DNA from: Rhodobacteraceae bacterium UBA6236
GTDB taxonomy: Bacteria > Pseudomonadota > Alphaproteobacteria > Rhodobacterales > Rhodobacteraceae
NCBI GenBank assembly: GCA_002440945.1
Contig: DJWG01000032.1
Location: forward strand, 70,056-134,055
Direction of reading: 5' to 3'
DNA: 64,000 nt
The notes under the pieces are model-generated. The model had not been told where the DNA came from. It did not search any database and saw only the letters and a list, made by a program, of their open reading frames with translations. The translations under genes were made by a program, and so were the position numbers. Below are positions 50,600 through 60,193 of the stretch, in pieces. How positions within the stretch are numbered: the stretch's first letter is position 1; each line of letters begins with the position of its first letter.

Positions 50600-51715
50600 A
50601 TGGAAACCCCCCAGACACACCCGATTGCCGAGCTACGCGACGCCTCCAAGCACTATGGTGCCGTGGTCGCCGCCGAGGGGATGAACCTTGCGATCCGACG
50701 CGGGGAATTTCTGTCGTTCCTCGGGCCATCGGGCTGCGGAAAGACCACGGCGCTTCGGATGCTGGCCGGGTTCGAGACGCCGACGCGGGGCGATGTGCTG
50801 CTGGATGGACAGCGCGTGAACGACCTGCCTCCGCACCGCCGCCCGGTGAACATGGTCTTCCAGCACTACGCGCTGTTTCCGCACATGACGGTGGCGGACA
50901 ACATCGCCTACGGCCTGCGCCAGCGCCGCCCGCGCCCGCCAGACCCCGAGGTTTCCGCCGCCGTCGAACGCGCGCTGGAAACGGTCCGCCTGCCGGGCTA
51001 TGGCCCGCGCCGGATCTGGGAAATGTCGGGCGGACAGCAACAGCGCGTGGCGCTTGCCCGGGCGCTGATCAACCAGCCGAAGCTGCTGCTTCTGGACGAA
51101 CCGATGGCGGCTTTGGACAAGAACCTGCGCCGCGACATGCAGATCGAACTGCAAAGCCTGCAACGCAGCCTTGGCATCACCTTCATCCTTGTCACCCACG
51201 ACCAGGAAGAGGCGCTGTCGATGTCGGACCGCATCTGCATCATGCGTGGTGGCAAGATCGTGCAGATCGGCAGCCCGCGCGACCTTTATGATCGGCCCAT
51301 CAACCGCTATGTCGCGGACTTCGTTGGAAAATCGAACGTCTTCGATGGCCGCGTCCAGCGGAACGGCGCGGGTGCCGCGGCCCTGACGGCGGCGGGCGGG
51401 GTCCGGTTTTCAGGGGCCTTGTCCTGCGACGACCTGGGCGATGGCGCGGCGGCGACCGCTTCGCTTCGGCCCGAAGACATCGCGCTGCGCCACCGTTCCG
51501 CTCTGACGGCGGGCGAAACCGAGGTGCCGGTGCGGATCGAGACGCGGATCTTCCTTGGCGAACACACCGAATACCTGGTGTCGCACCCCGACCTCGGGTC
51601 GTTCCTGATCCTCGTTTCGCGCCAGGCCGAGGCGGCAGAGGGCGGCTTTGGCCCCGGCGACACCGGCCATGCCGCCTGGCGCGATGGCGCGGCGCGCATC
51701 CTGGAAGGCAATTGA
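50600..51715 (+). CDS. potA: ABC transporter ATP-binding protein (PotA-like)
   Basis: A 371-residue ATPase of the polyamine/2-aminoethylphosphonate/thiamine (CUT-like) class. It has GPSGCGKTTALRMLAG (Walker A), [15 protein letters not shown] (signature), LLLDEPMAAL (Walker B) and a C-terminal TOBE domain from about residue 290. It heads an operon with a binding protein, two permeases and an SDR. PotA is the best general match; the actual solute is undetermined. Confidence 0.85.
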   Translation: METPQTHPIAELRDASKHYGAVVAAEGMNLAIRRGEFLSFLGPSGCGKTTALRMLAGFETPTRGDVLLDGQRVNDLPPHRRPVNMVFQHYALFPHMTVADNIAYGLRQRRPRPPDPEVSAAVERALETVRLPGYGPRRIWEMSGGQQQRVALARALINQPKLLLLDEPMAALDKNLRRDMQIELQSLQRSLGITFILVTHDQEEALSMSDRICIMRGGKIVQIGSPRDLYDRPINRYVADFVGKSNVFDGRVQRNGAGAAALTAAGGVRFSGALSCDDLGDGAAATASLRPEDIALRHRSALTAGETEVPVRIETRIFLGEHTEYLVSHPDLGSFLILVSRQAEAAEGGFGPGDTGHAAWRDGAARILEGN

Positions 51716-51752
51716 AAAACAGACCACGACCAACACAACAGGGAGACTGACC

Positions 51753-52913
51753 ATGACCGACCGCAAGGACACGATCACCAGGAAGGAGTTCCTGGCTGAA
51801 CTGGAACGCTACCGGAAGGGGTCGGTCACGCGCCGGCACTTCCTGGGGGTGACGGGGCTTGGGCTGGCGACCACCGTGCTGGGCGCGGGGCTCGGGCTGC
51901 GGCCCCGGTCATCCTGGGCGCAGACGAACATCGGCGACCGGGTCGTTCTGGCAAGCTGGCCGAACTACCATGATCCGGCCAACTTCGAGGCCTTCCAGGC
52001 CGCCACCGGCGCGGCGGTCGACCTGAACGTCTTCGGATCGAACGAGGAAATGCTGGCCAAGCTTCAGGCCGGCGGTTCGGGCTGGGATGTGATTGTTCCG
52101 ACCAACTACACGATCTCGACCTATGTCTCCGAGGGCCTGATCCAGCCGCTCGACCTGGCGCGGATCCCGAACTACGACCTGGCCAGCTTCGATCAGCGCT
52201 TCGCCGAACCGGGGACCATCGACGGCAAGGTCTATGCCGTGTCGCGCAACTGGGGCACGACGGGCTTTGCCGTAAACACCTCGATGCTGAACGGCGCGCC
52301 GAAACCGACCAGCTGGAAAGAGTTCTGGGACATGACGATGGGGCCCTTCTCGGGCCGGACCATGGTGCATGACTATCAGCTGACGACGATCGGCAACGCG
52401 CTGAAATACTACGGCTATTCCTTCAACTCGGTCGATCCGAAGGAACTGGCCGATGCCGAAAAGCTGCTCTTGCAGGCCAAGCCGCATCTCTTTGCCATCA
52501 ATTCGGACTACCAGCCCTCGATGCGGTCCGGCGATGCCTGGATGACCGTCTGCTGGACCGGCGATGCCAAGCAGATGCGCAATGACATGCCCGAGATCGA
52601 ATATGTGCTGGGCAAGGAAGGCGGCGAACTCTGGAGCGACTTCCTTGCCATTACCAAGGAGGCGCCGCACACCGACGCGGCCTATGCGCTGCTGAACTTC
52701 CTTCTCGACCCGACGGTGAACGTGAAAGAGGTGCTGTTCCACGGCTATCCGGTGGCCGACAAGCGGGTGATGGCGCTGCTGCCGCCCGAGATCCTGAACG
52801 ATCCGATCATGTTCCCCGCCGCCGAACTGCTGGAGCCGCTGGAATTCGGCGCGGCGGTGACGTTGACCGATCCGGGCCGGGCCGAGCTGATGGCGCGGTT
52901 CAAGTCGGCCTGA
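51753..52913 (+). CDS. potD: Spermidine/putrescine-type substrate-binding protein (PotD-like)
   Basis: A 386-residue periplasmic protein. It starts with an unusually long charged stretch, then a twin-arginine motif VTRRHFLGVTGLGLATTVLG at about residues 27-46, with cleavage near SWA-QTN. The mature part has the PotD layout: VVLASWPNYHDPANFEAF, GSNEEMLAKLQAGGSGWDVIVPTNYTI, and the AVSRNWGTTGFAVNT lobe. PotD family members bind polyamines or other cationic solutes. GGGAG nine bases before the ATG supports the start. Confidence 0.87.
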   Translation: MTDRKDTITRKEFLAELERYRKGSVTRRHFLGVTGLGLATTVLGAGLGLRPRSSWAQTNIGDRVVLASWPNYHDPANFEAFQAATGAAVDLNVFGSNEEMLAKLQAGGSGWDVIVPTNYTISTYVSEGLIQPLDLARIPNYDLASFDQRFAEPGTIDGKVYAVSRNWGTTGFAVNTSMLNGAPKPTSWKEFWDMTMGPFSGRTMVHDYQLTTIGNALKYYGYSFNSVDPKELADAEKLLLQAKPHLFAINSDYQPSMRSGDAWMTVCWTGDAKQMRNDMPEIEYVLGKEGGELWSDFLAITKEAPHTDAAYALLNFLLDPTVNVKEVLFHGYPVADKRVMALLPPEILNDPIMFPAAELLEPLEFGAAVTLTDPGRAELMARFKSA

Positions 52914-52927
52914 GGGGACATGCGAGG

Positions 52928-53785
52928 ATGACGATGCGGCCGCAGTATCGCACAGCCCTGTTCCTTCTGCCCGCCGGGGCGTGGTTCCTGGCCATGCTGC
53001 TGCTGCCGCTGATCGTCGTCCTTGTCTTCAGCTTCGGAGAACGGGGGCCGGCCGGCGGCTATGCCCCCGCCTTCACCTTCGACAACTACCTCAACCTCGG
53101 CACCCGCTGGGCGGCGTTCAAGAACACGCTGACGCTGGCACCGATCGGGACGCTGGCCTGCCTTGTCATCGCCTATCCGCTGGCCTGGTTCCTGGCGATG
53201 CGGGCCGATGCGCGCTGGCGGACGCTGCTTCTGGTGCTGGTGATCGTGCCCTTCTGGACCTCGATCCTGATCCGCAGTTACGCCTGGATCTACCTCTTGG
53301 GCGGGCAGGGGATACCGGCGCTGCTGAACAGCCTCGGTCTTGGCAATCCGCGGCTGATCAACACGCCTTTCGCGGTGCTGGCAGGCATCGTCTACGGCTA
53401 TCTGCCGCTGATGGTCTTTCCGATCTATGTGAGCCTTGAACGCCTGGACAAGCGGCTTCTGGAGGCCGCCGACGATCTTGGCAGCCCGCCGATGCGACGC
53501 TTCCTGCAGATCGCGCTGCCGCTGTCGATGCCGGGGGTCGCCACGGGCTGCATGCTGGTCTTCATCCTCTTGATGGGGGAATTCCTGATCCCGGCAATGC
53601 TGGGCGGCGGCAAGGTGTTCTTCGTGGGCAACGCGCTGGTGGACCTGTTCCTGCAATCGCGGAACTGGGCCTTCGGCTCGGCGGTGGCGGCGGCGCTGGT
53701 CCTGATCATGCTGATCACCGTCACCGCCTACATGCGTTTCACCCGCCGCTGGGCAGGCGGGCGCGACGACGTCGCCCTGATGTAG
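52928..53785 (+). CDS. potB: ABC transporter permease (PotB-like)
   Basis: A 285-residue inner-membrane protein with six helices. A periplasmic loop after the first helix contains FTFDNYLNL, and the cytoplasmic EAA motif is EAADDLGSPPMRRFLQIALPLSMPGV. It starts at an ATG with GAGG directly before it; a second ATG two codons later is possible. The partner permease follows after nine bases. Confidence 0.88.
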   Translation: MTMRPQYRTALFLLPAGAWFLAMLLLPLIVVLVFSFGERGPAGGYAPAFTFDNYLNLGTRWAAFKNTLTLAPIGTLACLVIAYPLAWFLAMRADARWRTLLLVLVIVPFWTSILIRSYAWIYLLGGQGIPALLNSLGLGNPRLINTPFAVLAGIVYGYLPLMVFPIYVSLERLDKRLLEAADDLGSPPMRRFLQIALPLSMPGVATGCMLVFILLMGEFLIPAMLGGGKVFFVGNALVDLFLQSRNWAFGSAVAAALVLIMLITVTAYMRFTRRWAGGRDDVALM

Positions 53786-53794
53786 GAGAAAGCG

Positions 53795-54610
53795 ATGCGC
53801 CTTTACGCCCTGGCTGTCTATCTGTTCCTGTACATCCCCATCGGGGTGATCGCGCTTTTCGCCTTCAACGCCGGCAGGCACGCCTCGCAGTTCCAGGGCT
53901 TTTCGACGCAATGGTTCGGCAAGGCGCTGTCGAATCCCTTCGTGATGGAGGCCTTCCGCACCAGCCTGACCGTTGCCGTGGCCTCGGCCATCCTGGCCAC
54001 CATCTGCGGCACCATGGCGGCGCTGGCGCTGCAATCGGTTGGCGGGCGGCTGCGCGCGGCCTTCGATGCGCTGATCTATGTGGCGGTCATGGTGCCGGGG
54101 ATCGTGATCGGCATCGCCACCCTGATCGCGCTGGTCACGGTGTTCGACTGGTTGAACCCGGTCCTTGCCGCGCTCTGGCCGCTGGCGGGACCGGCGCCGA
54201 AGTTCACGCTGGGGTTCGGATCGCTGATCCTTGCGCATGGGCTTTTCGCGATGGCGCTGGTCATCATCATCGTCCGCGCCCGGATCGCGGGCATGGACCG
54301 CAGCCTGATCGAGGCCTCGGCCGACCTTGGCGCGACGCCCTGGGGCACCTTCCGGCAGGTGACGCTGCCGCAGATCTTCCCCGGCATCCTTGCGGGTTTC
54401 CTTCTGTCCTTCACCTTCAGCTTTGACGATTTCATCGTCGCCTTCTTCGTCGCCGGATCGAAGACCACGCTGCCGATCTATGTCTTCTCGTCGATCCGCC
54501 GGGGCGTCACGCCAGAGATCAACGCCATCGGCACGATGGTGCTGGGGGTTTCGCTGATGATCCTGATTTTCGCGCAGGCGCTCTTGCAGCGCGGCCGCCG
54601 ACCGGCTTGA
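53795..54610 (+). CDS. potC: ABC transporter permease (PotC-like)
   Basis: A 271-residue inner-membrane protein with six helices: LFLYIPIGVIALFAFNAG at the start, and the EAA motif EASADLGATPWGTFRQVTLPQIFPG. It completes the PotABCD-type importer. AGGAGAAA precedes its ATG. An SDR gene follows after 13 bases on the same strand. Confidence 0.88.
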   Translation: MRLYALAVYLFLYIPIGVIALFAFNAGRHASQFQGFSTQWFGKALSNPFVMEAFRTSLTVAVASAILATICGTMAALALQSVGGRLRAAFDALIYVAVMVPGIVIGIATLIALVTVFDWLNPVLAALWPLAGPAPKFTLGFGSLILAHGLFAMALVIIIVRARIAGMDRSLIEASADLGATPWGTFRQVTLPQIFPGILAGFLLSFTFSFDDFIVAFFVAGSKTTLPIYVFSSIRRGVTPEINAIGTMVLGVSLMILIFAQALLQRGRRPA

Positions 54611-54623
54611 TGGGGGAACCGAC

Positions 54624-55382
54624 ATGATCCTGAAAGATCGCGTGGCCTTCGTCACTGGCGCCGGTTCGGGCATTGGCCGGGCCGGGGCGCTGGCCATGGC
54701 CCGCGAAGGGGCGCGGGTCGTCGTCACCGACCTTGACGCCGGACGGGCGGCGGCGGTCGCGGCCAAGGCCGTGGCGGCAGGGGGCAGGGCCGAGGCGCTG
54801 GCGCTGGACGCCAGCGACGACGCGCAGGTCGAAGCCGCGATCGCGGACGTGGCCGCGCGGCACGGGCGGCTCGACATCCTGCATTCGCATGCCGGGCTCC
54901 AGATCGCCGGCCCGCTTCTGGGCGTCTCGGTCGACCAGATGGATGCCAGCTGGCGCCTGAACGTCCGCGCGCATTTCGTCGCCGCCCGGGCCGCGATGGC
55001 GGTGATGAAGCCCGCCGGGCGCGGTTCGATCCTCATCACCTCGTCGAATTCCGGGGTGCAGTATGACCGCGAAATGATCGCCTATTGCACGACCAAACAC
55101 GCCGTCATCGCCATGATGCGCCAGATCGCCGTCGATTACGCGCGCTTCGGGGTGCGCTGCAACGCGCTGTGCCCCGGTTTCGTCGACACCGCCTTCAACG
55201 CCGGGTTCGAGGCGCAGATGGGCGGGCGCGGCGCGCTAGAGGATTACGTCCGCGATGCGATCCCGATGGGCCGCTGGGGCAGCCCCGAGGAGATCGCGGA
55301 AGGAATCGTCTACCTCGCCTCGGACCGGTCCAGCTTCATGACCGGGCATGCGCTGGTGATCGACGGGGCGGAATCGCTTTAG
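54624..55382 (+). CDS. SDR family oxidoreductase
   Basis: A 252-residue short-chain dehydrogenase: TGAGSGIGRAGALAMA for the cofactor, then HAGLQIAG in place of the usual NNAG, a catalytic serine in LITSSNSG and the YCTTKHA Tyr/Lys pair, and a typical SDR end. Operon position behind a PotABCD importer suggests that it oxidises the imported compound or its product. Its stop overlaps by four bases the stop of the opposite small gene. Confidence 0.85.
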   Translation: MILKDRVAFVTGAGSGIGRAGALAMAREGARVVVTDLDAGRAAAVAAKAVAAGGRAEALALDASDDAQVEAAIADVAARHGRLDILHSHAGLQIAGPLLGVSVDQMDASWRLNVRAHFVAARAAMAVMKPAGRGSILITSSNSGVQYDREMIAYCTTKHAVIAMMRQIAVDYARFGVRCNALCPGFVDTAFNAGFEAQMGGRGALEDYVRDAIPMGRWGSPEEIAEGIVYLASDRSSFMTGHALVIDGAESL

Positions 55383-55759
55383 ACGGCCGGACGCCTGGAC
55401 CAGACCAGAAGCGCGACCGTGGCCCAGAACGCGGTCCGAAGTATCATCGCGCCCATCGTGCGGATCTCGTATCCGCCGCCGCGCCAGACGTGCAGAAGGA
55501 AGGCCAGGAACACCAACGCCGTCGCCACCGCAAGCGCGACCGACAGGACACCGCCCCAAGACGCGCGAAGCCAGAGGCCGATCCCGGCCAGCACATAGGC
55601 AAACCCCGCGAAGAAATTGAACCACAGCACGAAAGGCACCACCCGGCCCATGTCGGCCCCGCCGAAAAGGGCGCGGCCGCCCGACAGGATGGTCAGCGCG
55701 CCGAAGATCACCGCGATGACGGCGACGACGGAAATGGCAAGCGGTCTTGTCTGGGTCAT
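55379..55759 (-). CDS. Small four-helix membrane protein, function unknown
   Basis: A 126-residue protein with four hydrophobic segments (about 8-28, 42-64, 70-90 and 103-121) and short charged loops. I do not recognise the family. It is last in the minus-strand operon tetR-hlyD-permease-ATPase, 16 bases after the ATPase gene, and so may assist that exporter. No cysteine or histidine cluster is visible. Confidence 0.7.
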   Translation of the reverse strand: MTQTRPLAISVVAVIAVIFGALTILSGGRALFGGADMGRVVPFVLWFNFFAGFAYVLAGIGLWLRASWGGVLSVALAVATALVFLAFLLHVWRGGGYEIRTMGAMILRTAFWATVALLVWSRRPAV

Positions 55760-55775
55760 GGCAGTCTCCGGGGGC

Positions 55776-56468
55776 TCAGGCGTCGGCCAGATGGCCGTCG
55801 CGCAGGTGGATCAGGCGATCGAAGCGGTCGAAGATCTTTTCGTCATGGGTCACGGTCACGATACAGGCTTCCTGTTCGGTGGCGAGCTTGCGCAGCAGGT
55901 CCATCACCAGACCTGCCCGTTTGCTGTCCAGCGCGGCGGTCGGTTCGTCGGCCAGGATGATCCGCGGCCGGTTGGCAAGCGCCCGCGCGATGGCCACGCG
56001 CTGCGCCTCGCCCCCGGACAAAAGCGCGGGCTTGGCCGGGGCGCGGTGCCCGACCTCCAGATACTCCAGCAACTCGCGCGCCCGGGCACGGCCCTTGTCG
56101 GCGGGCCATCCGGCCAGATCCAGCACCACGGCCACGTTTTCCTCGGCCGTAAGGAAGGGCAGCAGGTTGTGGGACTGGAAGATGAAGCCGATCTTGTCCA
56201 GCCGAAGCCGCCGCAGATCGCGACGGAGCCATTTGCCGTCAAAGACCGGCTCGCCATCCAGCACGACCTTGCCCGAGGACGGCGCAAGGATGCAGCCGAT
56301 GATGTTCAGAAGCGTCGTCTTGCCGGAGCCGGAGGGCCCCAGAAGCGCGATCACCTCTCCGGCGCGGACCGTAAGGTCAACCGACCGCAACGCATCGACG
56401 CGGGTCGGGCCTTCGCCGAAGTGCTTGGCAACATCCGTGACCTCGATGAGAACATCCCCGAGCGGCAT
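55776..56468 (-). CDS. ABC exporter ATP-binding protein (DevA/LolD-like)
   Basis: A 230-residue ATPase of the MacB/LolD type: Walker A GPSGSGKTTLLNIIG, signature [15 protein letters not shown], Walker B IILADEPTAALD. It follows its permease by two bases. With an FtsX-type permease and an HlyD-type adaptor it forms a DevABC-like tripartite exporter. Confidence 0.9.
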   Translation of the reverse strand: MPLGDVLIEVTDVAKHFGEGPTRVDALRSVDLTVRAGEVIALLGPSGSGKTTLLNIIGCILAPSSGKVVLDGEPVFDGKWLRRDLRRLRLDKIGFIFQSHNLLPFLTAEENVAVVLDLAGWPADKGRARARELLEYLEVGHRAPAKPALLSGGEAQRVAIARALANRPRIILADEPTAALDSKRAGLVMDLLRKLATEQEACIVTVTHDEKIFDRFDRLIHLRDGHLADA

Positions 56469-56470
56469 TC

Positions 56471-57604
56471 TCAGCTCCCCAGTGCGGTGGCGGGATCGAC
56501 CTTCAGCGCCGCCCGCACCCCAAGACCCGAGGCCGCGAGGCAGACGACGAAGATGATCCCGGCAAGGACCATCGCGTGAAAGGGCTCAAGCTCCACCCGG
56601 CGGGGAAAGTAGTCCTTCACCGTCAGGATCAACGCGAGCCCGATGGCCCAGCCGGTTCCGCCAAGGATCAGCGCCTGCTGGACGATCAGCCCGATGATGG
56701 TGCGATCGGGCGCGCCGATAAGCTTCAGCGTGGCGATCTGTTTCAGCTTCTCCATCGTCATCGTGTAGATGATCAGCGCGATGACCACCGCGGAAACCGA
56801 AAGCAGGATGCCAAGGAACAGCCCGATCTGGCGGCGGGCCTTGTCGACGACCGACACCAGCAACAACTCTTCCTGTTCGGCTTCGGTCAGGGCGGCAAGG
56901 TGTTTCCATTGCCGCACGGTGGCGACCAGCAGACCCACATCGGCCCCCGGTTCCATCCGGGCGATGACGGCGGCGACGGTGGCGCGCTTGACCGGGTCTT
57001 CCCCGCGCGCCGCCTGCACCCGCGCCGCGGCGGGATCAAGCGTGGTCTGCACCTTCAGCGCATCCGAAAGCGTGACATAGACCGCCGGATCGCCGCCGGT
57101 GTTCGTCGCATCCTCGACCAGTCCAACAACGGTGTAGCGGTCGCGGCCGAGGCGGATGGTATCGCCCACCAGAAGGCCGGTCTTGCGGTCGGCCACCAGT
57201 TCGAAATGGCTGCTGGCGATGCCGCGTCCCTCGACGATCTCTTCCGGCCCGCCGGGGCGGCCCAGTTCATACCCGATGGCATAGACCCGAAGCGTTCGGC
57301 CGCCGTGACTTCCTTCAATCGTCTGGTAGGTGATCGCCCCCGCCGCCGCAACGCCCGGCATCCGCGCCACCGCGTCACGGGTGTCGGGCGGGACGGACGA
57401 GGCTTCGGCGAAGGGGCCCTGGGTTCCGGCCTCGACCACCCAGATATCGGCTGCGGGGGCCTTCACGATTGCCAGTGCCTCTACGACAAGGCCGTTGTAG
57501 ATGCCGATCATCGCCAGCACGACCGTCATCAGCAGGCCAAGCCCGAAGCAGGTCAGCACGAAGCGGAAGAGCCCGTGCCGGATATCCTTCAGCGCAAGGT
57601 TCAT
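56471..57604 (-). CDS. FtsX-type ABC permease (DevC-like)
   Basis: A 377-residue inner-membrane protein with one N-terminal helix (residues about 17-37), a periplasmic domain of roughly 210 residues, and three C-terminal helices, which is the FtsX/MacB topology. The N-terminal NLALKDIRHGLFRFVLTCFG is typical of DevC proteins. Its start overlaps the adaptor gene by four bases. Confidence 0.88.
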   Translation of the reverse strand: MNLALKDIRHGLFRFVLTCFGLGLLMTVVLAMIGIYNGLVVEALAIVKAPAADIWVVEAGTQGPFAEASSVPPDTRDAVARMPGVAAAGAITYQTIEGSHGGRTLRVYAIGYELGRPGGPEEIVEGRGIASSHFELVADRKTGLLVGDTIRLGRDRYTVVGLVEDATNTGGDPAVYVTLSDALKVQTTLDPAAARVQAARGEDPVKRATVAAVIARMEPGADVGLLVATVRQWKHLAALTEAEQEELLLVSVVDKARRQIGLFLGILLSVSAVVIALIIYTMTMEKLKQIATLKLIGAPDRTIIGLIVQQALILGGTGWAIGLALILTVKDYFPRRVELEPFHAMVLAGIIFVVCLAASGLGVRAALKVDPATALGS

Positions 57605-58755
57605 GGCGCGGCCGTGATCCGGGCGCGACGGCCTTCGGAGGCGCCTTTCGGCGTCGCGGCGACGATTTCGGCGCCCTCGGGCAAAGCGCCCGTCACTTCG
57701 ACCCGGCCCCGGTCATCGCGGGCGCCGAAGGTCAGTTCCGCGGCGGCAAGCTTGCCGTCCTTCACCAGCCAGACGCGGCCGTGATGGCCGTCAAAGCCGC
57801 TGATCGCCATTTCCGGGACCATCAGCGCGCTGTCGCGGGTGCCGGTGGTGATACGGACCTCGGCCTGTTCGCCCAGATACATCTGCGGCGGGCAGTCGCC
57901 ACAGGTCAGCCAGATCCGGCGTTCCTCGTTCACGCGGTCGCTTTCAAGACCGATCCGGGCGATCCGGCCCGTGAAGTCGGCCTGCGGCTGGGACCGCAGG
58001 CGGATCGTCCCCGATTGACCCAGCGCCAACTGGCCCGCGCGTTCCTCGTCGATATAGGCCTGAATCCAGATCGTTTGCGGATCGACGAGGGTGAAGATCG
58101 GTTCACCCGCCTGCACGACGGCGCCAGCCTCGGCATGGCGGGCGATGATGACCGCGTCGTAAGGGGCGGTCAGCCGGTGCTGGGCCAGCAGCGTCTGTTC
58201 CAGCCTGAGCGCGGCATCGGCATCGGCGGACTGGGCGCGGATCACCTCGACATCGGCCACCGCCACCGCCAGATCGGCGCGGGCGACGTCGGCGTCGCGC
58301 TGCGCTTCCTCGGCGCGCTGGACAGTCGCCACATCCTGCCGGGCCAGATCCTGCTGGCGGCGGTTGGCGGCATCGCGTTCGGCAAGCATGGCGCGGGCGC
58401 GTTCGACTGCGGCTTCGGCCTTGGCCACGGCGGCGGTCGCGGCCTTTGCCCCGGCTTCGGCACGGGCGACGCGAGCCTCCTGTTCGGCGGGGTCGAGGGT
58501 TGCCAGTTCTTGCCCCTTGGTCACGGCATCGCCTGCATCGACCGAAAGCGTGCGCAGCGCCGCGCCGACCTCGAAGCCCACGCGGCTCAGCACCCGGGCC
58601 TCGACCGTGCCAAGGCCGTAGATGCGCAGCGCCACATCGGTTTCGGGGCGCACCACCTGAACGAACAGCGGCCGTTCCGTCAGGATAAAGCCCCCTGCGC
58701 CAAGGGCCTGGGCCGCCACCGCTGCATAGATCCAGTACCGCCGCCGCATCGTCAC
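57601..58755 (-). CDS. HlyD/RND-type periplasmic adaptor (membrane fusion protein, DevB-like)
   Basis: A 384-residue protein with an N-terminal membrane anchor (about 8-26), a lipoyl/biotinyl-like half motif (VDAGDAVTKGQELATLD), and a long alpha-helical hairpin rich in Ala/Glu/Arg (residues about 85-190). The matching half motif is LTAPYDAVIIARHAEAGAVVQAGEPIFTLVD, and beta-barrel regions follow. It links the ABC permease to an outer-membrane channel. ATGA overlaps join it to both neighbours. Confidence 0.9.
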   Translation of the reverse strand: MTMRRRYWIYAAVAAQALGAGGFILTERPLFVQVVRPETDVALRIYGLGTVEARVLSRVGFEVGAALRTLSVDAGDAVTKGQELATLDPAEQEARVARAEAGAKAATAAVAKAEAAVERARAMLAERDAANRRQQDLARQDVATVQRAEEAQRDADVARADLAVAVADVEVIRAQSADADAALRLEQTLLAQHRLTAPYDAVIIARHAEAGAVVQAGEPIFTLVDPQTIWIQAYIDEERAGQLALGQSGTIRLRSQPQADFTGRIARIGLESDRVNEERRIWLTCGDCPPQMYLGEQAEVRITTGTRDSALMVPEMAISGFDGHHGRVWLVKDGKLAAAELTFGARDDRGRVEVTGALPEGAEIVAATPKGASEGRRARITAAP

Positions 58756-59360
58756 GTCTCCTTCGCGGACAAAAGCCGCAGTTGCACGTCCAGAAGCCGC
58801 AGGCCTTCATCGACCAGCGGGAAATCCCGCGCGCCCAAGGTCCAGCGGATCGCCACGCCCTGGATGAGCGAGGTGAGAAGCGCGGCGGCATCGGGCGCCT
58901 GCACATCGGCGCGTAAAAGTCCCACCGCCTGTCCCTGCCGTATCTCGTCGATCAGGAGCGCATGGAACGCCACGAGCCGACCCCGGAAGGTGCCGCGCAG
59001 CGCCTCGTTTTCGACGTTCAGTTCACGCGAAAACAGCAACATCGGCAGGGCGGGCGTGGCGGCGATCTGGCTGAGCTGCGCGTGAAGCAGCGCCCTGAGG
59101 CGCGCCGTGGCGCCGGTGGTTGCGGAAAGCGCCGCCGCCCAGGCAGTGGAAAGCTGGTCCGCGACGTGATCGGCGACCGCCTGCCACATCACGGCCTTGG
59201 TGGGAAAGTGCCGGAAAAGCGCCGCCTGCGTCACGCCCACGGTGGCGGCCACGGCGCCGGTCGTCACGCGGTCAGGCCCAATCCGGTCTGCCAGCGCCAG
59301 AACGGTGGCGATGATTTCGGCCTTGCGCAGATCGGCGGGCTTTCGCATCGGGGCGACCAT
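58752..59360 (-). CDS. TetR family regulator of the export operon
   Basis: A protein of about 202 residues. The N-terminal HTH reads VTTGAVAATVGVTQAALFRHFPTKAVMWQAV, and the C-terminal ligand domain has several Leu/Ala-rich helices. I place the start at the ATG at 59360, with another ATG at 59348; neither has a clear ribosome-binding site. It is the first gene of its operon and overlaps the adaptor by four bases. A perfect 8-8-8 inverted repeat ends two bases before the start, so it probably represses its own operon until a drug-like ligand binds. Confidence 0.85.
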   Translation of the reverse strand: MVAPMRKPADLRKAEIIATVLALADRIGPDRVTTGAVAATVGVTQAALFRHFPTKAVMWQAVADHVADQLSTAWAAALSATTGATARLRALLHAQLSQIAATPALPMLLFSRELNVENEALRGTFRGRLVAFHALLIDEIRQGQAVGLLRADVQAPDAAALLTSLIQGVAIRWTLGARDFPLVDEGLRLLDVQLRLLSAKET

Positions 59361-59361
59361 C

Positions 59362-59385
59362 AAGTAAGTTGTCAATCACTTACTT
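59362..59385 (-). promoter_or_regulatory. TetR-type operator upstream of the export operon
   Basis: A perfect inverted repeat AAGTAAGT-N8-ACTTACTT lies directly before the TetR gene. A TTGACA hexamer (minus strand, 59370-59375) falls in its centre, so a bound dimer would block the promoter. Confidence 0.8.
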
Positions 59386-59416
59386 AGGGTGAGCCCACGC
59401 CTTGGTCAAGGGGCCT

Positions 59417-60189
<773 letters not shown>

Positions 60190-60193
<4 letters not shown>

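Noticed and set aside
52745..55039. A 764-codon minus-strand frame across the PotB/PotC/SDR genes
   Set aside because: It spans three real genes on the opposite strand and reads as low-complexity Arg/Gln/His sequence.
59398..59412. A terminator after the GlnQ-like gene (CCTTG-GT-CAAGG)
   Set aside because: The stem is only five pairs with a two-base loop and lacks a T run on the minus strand.
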